A stretch of DNA of 64,000 nt. Origin: Skeletonema tropicum. Taxonomy: Eukaryota; Bacillariophyta; Thalassiosirophyceae; Thalassiosirales; Thalassiosiraceae. The position numbers were made by a program, and so were the translations under genes. Of the stretch, positions 59,748-64,000 are shown piece by piece; the first letter of the stretch is position 1; the number at the start of each line of letters is the position of its first letter. Location: assembly GCA_037178625.1 (NCBI GenBank), contig CM074130.1:2542001-2606000 (forward strand), given 5' to 3'. The notes below the pieces were generated by a model that did not search any database, was not told the DNA's origin, and saw only the letters and a list, made by a program, of their open reading frames with translations.

Positions 59748-62700
59748 ATGAACGCCATCACTTTGACAGCAATCGCTCGCCCTCCCGAGACCGACCAAGG
59801 CAATCTCTTTGTCAGATTGACACCACGAACGGCATGGCGGCTAGCTAGAATGATTCATACGGAGGCCGAAGAGCCATTATTCTCTGAAGAGTGCCTTGTA
59901 GAGTTTTTGCCATTGGAAATCACGCTTCACCTCAAAGGAGAGGGTGCTCTGTCGGATGAAGATGACAACATTGTGACTGTGTATGCGTCATACAATGGCG
60001 GAGCTCCAGCACCATTTCTTTGCCCTTCTACAGTACATCACTACGGTGGTAAGTTTGGACGAGGTCTATGTGCATATCTATCATCTGCAGCGTTTTTTGT
60101 GTTTCTAATCATTTGGACTCCAACACTTGGCTTGGGTTTTGCATACTGATAATCATGTTGCAGGGCATGACGAAGATGTGATTGAATTGCCACTTGATTT
60201 GCACCCGTCCCTTGAATACGAGTTCAATGTCACAACTGAACCAATCAGAGCATCTGTGCGCCCTTTATCTAACGTCCCCATCGCAGAACAGGTGACGTTT
60301 GAACCCTTATCTACTTCGGACTGGGAGCTCATAGAAATGGAAGCTTCTGTATTGGAAGATGGTGGCTTATTGAATCAAATTACAATCGTATATCCTGGTC
60401 AAGTGTTCCCTTTGCGGCTTGTTTCTCCGGGTGAAAGTTACTCAGGGGGGTTGGAGTCTGCAGCTTGGATCAAAGTGGTTGCTGAGGACGGTTTTGCTTC
60501 TTCGTCAGTTCAATATGATTCTGACGAAACTGATTCAATGTTCACAAGCGATACCGATTCATCGCAGTCTGAGTTTTGTGGTGCACTTTACGATTGCCTT
60601 CGACTCATGGCAGAGACTGAAGTGTCTGTTATTCCTAAACCTCGATTGAAGGATGAGGACGAGAATGATTCAAGAGGAGAAAAAGACTCAACAAAATCAG
60701 ATGACCCAGTCTATGCATATAGTTGCCCGCTTCGTGTTCAATCTACATTGCCGAGTGGTGGGACGATGCCTTTGTTTGGGTGTGTGTATGTTCATTCCTC
60801 TACACTCAAACAATTACCTGGCTATCAGCAAATGTTTGAGACAGAGCTGTCTCGCTCGGAGAATGGCTCTAACTTGCCATCAGCTGTCGTTTTGTTGAGT
60901 AAGTGGGATCCCAAAAAGTGTATCAAAACAAATGAATTTGCAATAGCTGTGATCAGTGCATCTGATTCAGTTCTTCGGGGCCATGTTACGATGCATGAAT
61001 GTCTTCAATTACAGATTGGTGCAACGTCTTTATCCAGTTGGTTGTGCGTGCAGGTTTGGCCTCGTTCTCGTGTTTTCGATAGTATAGCGCGATCGAGGGA
61101 TGAGATTGCAAAAGGAAGAAGAACAATTCAACTGGCGAGTGTATCATTGAAAGAATCGGATTTTGATGACATCATATCTTACTCAACAAAAGCTGGAGAA
61201 AAAGGAGCTACCATCCAATCAAATACCCTGCTCAGTTCAGGGTATATGATACCAGCTGCTACTTTGCAAGGTCTTGTCCCAGAAGGAAAGAAGGATTGGT
61301 TGGACCAATTCTGCCTTTTTACTTTGAACTTGCAATCCACAACTGGAGACAAAATTGACGTTGATACCTCTGGACTGGAATCAGTTATTACAGCAGATGA
61401 CTTGAAGTATTTCCTTGAAGAGGAGGGACAAATTATTGACACACAATTTGGTGAATATGGCAAAAATGAAGATTTACTACCATTTGATACATATATTGAG
61501 GGCTTTTCATCGACAATCGAAAGATTGGTAAATGATGTTTGCAAAATCAGGTCATCTACGCAGAGGAACGCAATGCTTTTAACTGGCGAAGTAGGTTCCG
61601 GCAAGACTCACCTCGCACTTGCTCTGGCGTCTGCACTTGTACGTTCGAGCTCAATTGGAATGGTGTATCTCGACTGCAGAATGCTCCAGGCAGCACCAGG
61701 GAGCACACTCTCTTCTATTTTGAGTGAAATCCGAACATCTTGTCGACAAGCACTCCAGAAGCAACCTTCATTATTGATACTCGATGATCTCGATGCAATA
61801 ATTCCTAACAGCGAAAGCTCAGATGGTGGTGATGGAAACCCAGCACTTGTCAGTCAAGTTAAGGCTGTTGTTGACCATCTACTTCGCTATTCTCGCCAAT
61901 GTGCGAATTCAGACGTCGTGTTGCTGTGCACTTGTCGGGATAATGACTCACTTGCTGTACGCTACAAAAACTCTGGCATTTTCTATTCGTCAGTCGAAGT
62001 CCCTTCACTCAACTCTCATCAACGGTCGAGGTTTTTTCACAATTTTGTGCTTGGAAATAGGCCAGAAGAGGAGAACTCCATACCAACATGTATATCAAAG
62101 CTCGGTCAGATGACTGATGGCTTTAGACCACATGATTTGATGCTCCTTTCTACAAGAATTAGGCATGCACAATATTTACGTGAGATCGAACGTTCATCGG
62201 AAGAGAGAGCTTCATTGGCTTCTGCACAGATGTCAATCGAAATGCTTGAAAATGATGTGGCATCTGCTATAGAAGATTTCACTCCACTTTCCCAACAATC
62301 AGTCGATGTTTCTCAAAACAAATGCACCGTTGATTGGTCGTCTGTGGGCGGACTCAGGCAAGCAAAACAATCTCTATACGATGTCATCATACATCCTATG
62401 AATTTCAAAGCAGTTTACGACAATTCGCCATCGTCATTACCGACAGGGGTGCTGCTCTACGGTTTTCCTGGGTCTGGAAAGTCTTTCATTGTTCCTGCAC
62501 TTGCAAAGGCAAGCAATTTGTCTCTTATCACCTGCCGTGGCCCCGAGCTGCTGGATCGTTACATTGGTGCGTCCGAGGCTAAAGTTCGACAGCTCTTTGC
62601 TCAGGCTATCACAGCTGCGCCGTCAATGATATTTTTCGACGAATTTGACAGTTTAGCACCGCAGCGTGGCTCTGATCACACTGGTGTCACCGATCGAGTA

Positions 62701-63282
62701 GTAAACCAGCTGCTCACATTGTTGGATGGCGCAGAAAGAAATAAGAAAACCAGTCAAATTTACGTGGTAGCCGCGACGTCGCGCCCTGATAAGATCGACA
62801 AGGCTCTTTTGAGGCCTGGCAGGCTTGAGACACATGTTTATGTAGGATACCCCGAATCGCTTACAGAATGGGAAGAACTCTTTTCGTCAATTTTAAGTTC
62901 ATGGAATATTGACGAGGATGTTCAATTGCTGCAACAGAAGAGGAAGTTGCATTCACTCTGCGTGAATATTCCACATGCGAAAGACTTGTCGGCTGCTGAT
63001 ATGAAAGCGGTAATCGATACGGCGCATTTAATGAGAGTGCACGAGATGTTAGATAACGAAGTTGGTGAAGAATGCCCAGAAAGTGATGAACTGCACCAAA
63101 AGGTAATCGTTGGTACAAGACACATAATTGAGGCCTTCGAGAGAACTCGACCTTCATTACTTCTGGAGGACAGACAGAAGCTACAGAGGTATTATGATCC
63201 ATTCCGCGATGACATAAAGACTAGTGCACAAGATAGTAATGACCTGGAACCAAAGAATAACTTAAAAACTTCATACAGATGA
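59748..63282 (+). CDS. PEX1: PEX1, peroxisomal AAA+ ATPase (Pex1/Pex6 receptor exportomer)
   Basis: Two exons: 59748-60048, a 115-nt intron (GTAAGT...TTGCAG, 60049-60163), and 60164-63282, giving about 1139 residues. The N-terminus has the PEX1-type NTD (LFVRLTPRTAWRLA; VIELPLDLHPSLEYEFNVTT; LNQITIVYPGQVFPLRL). D1 has a Walker A GEVGSGKTHLALALASAL at about residue 572 and Walker B-like LLILDDLDAIIPN. D2 has FPGSGKSFIVPALAKA (about residue 866), DRYIGASEAKVRQLFAQA, MIFFDEFDSLAPQRG (Walker B) and DKALLRPGRLETHVYVGYPE, the classical AAA second-region with arginine fingers in LLRPGR. The D1 Walker B is degenerate, as in PEX1. With PEX6 it extracts ubiquitinated PEX5. No frame breaks over 3.4 kb. 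Confidence 0.92.
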
Positions 63283-63420
63283 AACGTAAAATTTCTTCAA
63301 ATTAACGGCAAATTAAAAAGTATCAAGCAAAAGAAGATCAAAATCAACATCAAAAAATCAACGTGGTAAAGTATCAATGGCAAATAAGAAAGAAAAAAAA
63401 GAAAATCATTCTGTCAATCC

Positions 63421-64000
63421 TACGAGATTGTAGAATTGTAGCATCGCTTCTGAGTACGCAATCCGTCTGGGCAGTACCAATGTGCTTGCATGAAGTCACG
63501 GCGAAGTGTAATGGGCCACTAAAAGTGACTCGTGTCCATACTGACGACGATAGATACGATTTGGTTCAGAGTGGTATTGCAACCCAACCCCCGCTGGACC
63601 TCTCAGATCAGCTACGAGGTTGTAGAATTGTAGCATCGCTTCTGAGCACGCAATCCGTCTGGGCAGTACCAATGTGCCTGTATAGTATCGCCGCCAGGTA
63701 TAATGGGCCACTAAAAGTGACTCATGTCCATACTGACGACGATAGATACGATTTGGTTCAGAGTGTATTGCCGGCCAGCCCCCGCTGGACCTCTCAGATC
63801 AGCTACGAGGTTGTAGAATTGTAGCATCGCTTCTGAGCACGCAATCCGTCTGGGCAGTACCAATGTGCCTGTATAGTATCGCCGCCAGGTATAATGGGCC
63901 ACTAGAAGCGGCTCATGCCCATACTGACGACGATAGATACGATTTGGTTCAGAGTGGTATTGCCGGCCAGCCCCCACTGGACCTCTCAGATCAGCTACGA
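63421..64000. repeat. 192-bp tandem repeat array running past the window end
   Basis: Copies start with TACGAG(G/A)TTGTAGAATTG at 63421, 63613, 63804 and 63996 (the last only begins). The spacings are 192, 191 and 192 bp. Shared internal blocks include GCATCGCTTCTGAG, CGCAATCCGTCTGGGCAGTA and TGACGACGATAGATACGATT. The first copy is the most diverged; the middle two are nearly identical. A unit of 192 bp equals 64 codons, and an open frame persists through two units before the 191-bp spacing breaks it. It may be a minisatellite or satellite; no gene function is inferred. Confidence 0.9.

Noticed and set aside
1..64000. CRISPR arrays, bacterial operons or prophage
   Set aside because: No spaced direct repeats of CRISPR type; genes are spliced and scattered on both strands as in a eukaryotic nuclear genome.

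Overview
The window reads as nuclear DNA of a photosynthetic stramenopile, most likely a centric diatom (Thalassiosirales-like). The reasons are: plastid preproteins with a signal peptide followed by an AF-type cleavage motif (2Fe-2S proteins at 19.2 and 37.8 kb, a lumenal protein at 23.3 kb, a Rieske protein at 58.0 kb); a light-dependent protochlorophyllide reductase; compact genes with short GT-AG introns (about 80-170 nt); a Lys-rich silaffin-like ORF; and two flagella-type coiled-coil genes, which fits a centric lineage with flagellate sperm. The species call is inference.

Layout. 0-7.5 kb: a partial multi-PH protein, a coiled-coil protein, RGP1 (Rab6 GEF subunit) and an MNS1-like axonemal protein. 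7.8-9.9 kb: 40S uS11/RPS14 and RACK1, divergent across 238 bp. 10-15.5 kb: an EamA transporter, a zinc-ribbon/UBM/MORN fusion and a damaged F-box/LRR gene. 15.5-19.2 kb: gene-poor, with foldback/MITE elements around a two-domain cytochrome-b5-like gene. 19.2-26 kb: plastid 2Fe-2S protein, unknown genes, a lumenal PSII-type protein and a second EamA transporter. 26-38.5 kb: PIG-T, an ankyrin-SET methyltransferase, PSMD5, a plastid protein, PPP1R11, a Ser/Thr kinase and a ferredoxin-like protein. 39-44.8 kb: POR, an MBL-REC-GAF fusion, a MITE and the silaffin-like gene. 45-54.4 kb: MIF-like tautomerase, a hAT element with 8-bp target duplication, an acidic unknown protein, a two-domain glycosyltransferase, a Tim17-type membrane protein and an RRM protein. 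54.4-64 kb: TELO2, a poly-Q protein, a Rieske protein, PEX1, and a 192-bp tandem array running off the end.

The genes are mostly unrelated housekeeping and organelle functions on both strands, without operon logic. Recurring themes are translation (uS11 and RACK1 sharing a promoter region), plastid iron-sulfur and pigment proteins, ER/Golgi glycan and GPI-anchor work, and peroxisome import.

The most striking global signal is a set of about 17 conserved reading frames broken by a small shift with conserved residues on both sides and no room for an intron. Nearly all need one base skipped (+1). They cluster in particular genes (PIG-T, ankyrin-SET, kinase, TELO2, PSMD5, POR, LRR, RRM), while several 2-3.4 kb coding sequences have none. 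This could be insertion-type assembly error, real lesions or +1 recoding; the sequence alone cannot decide.
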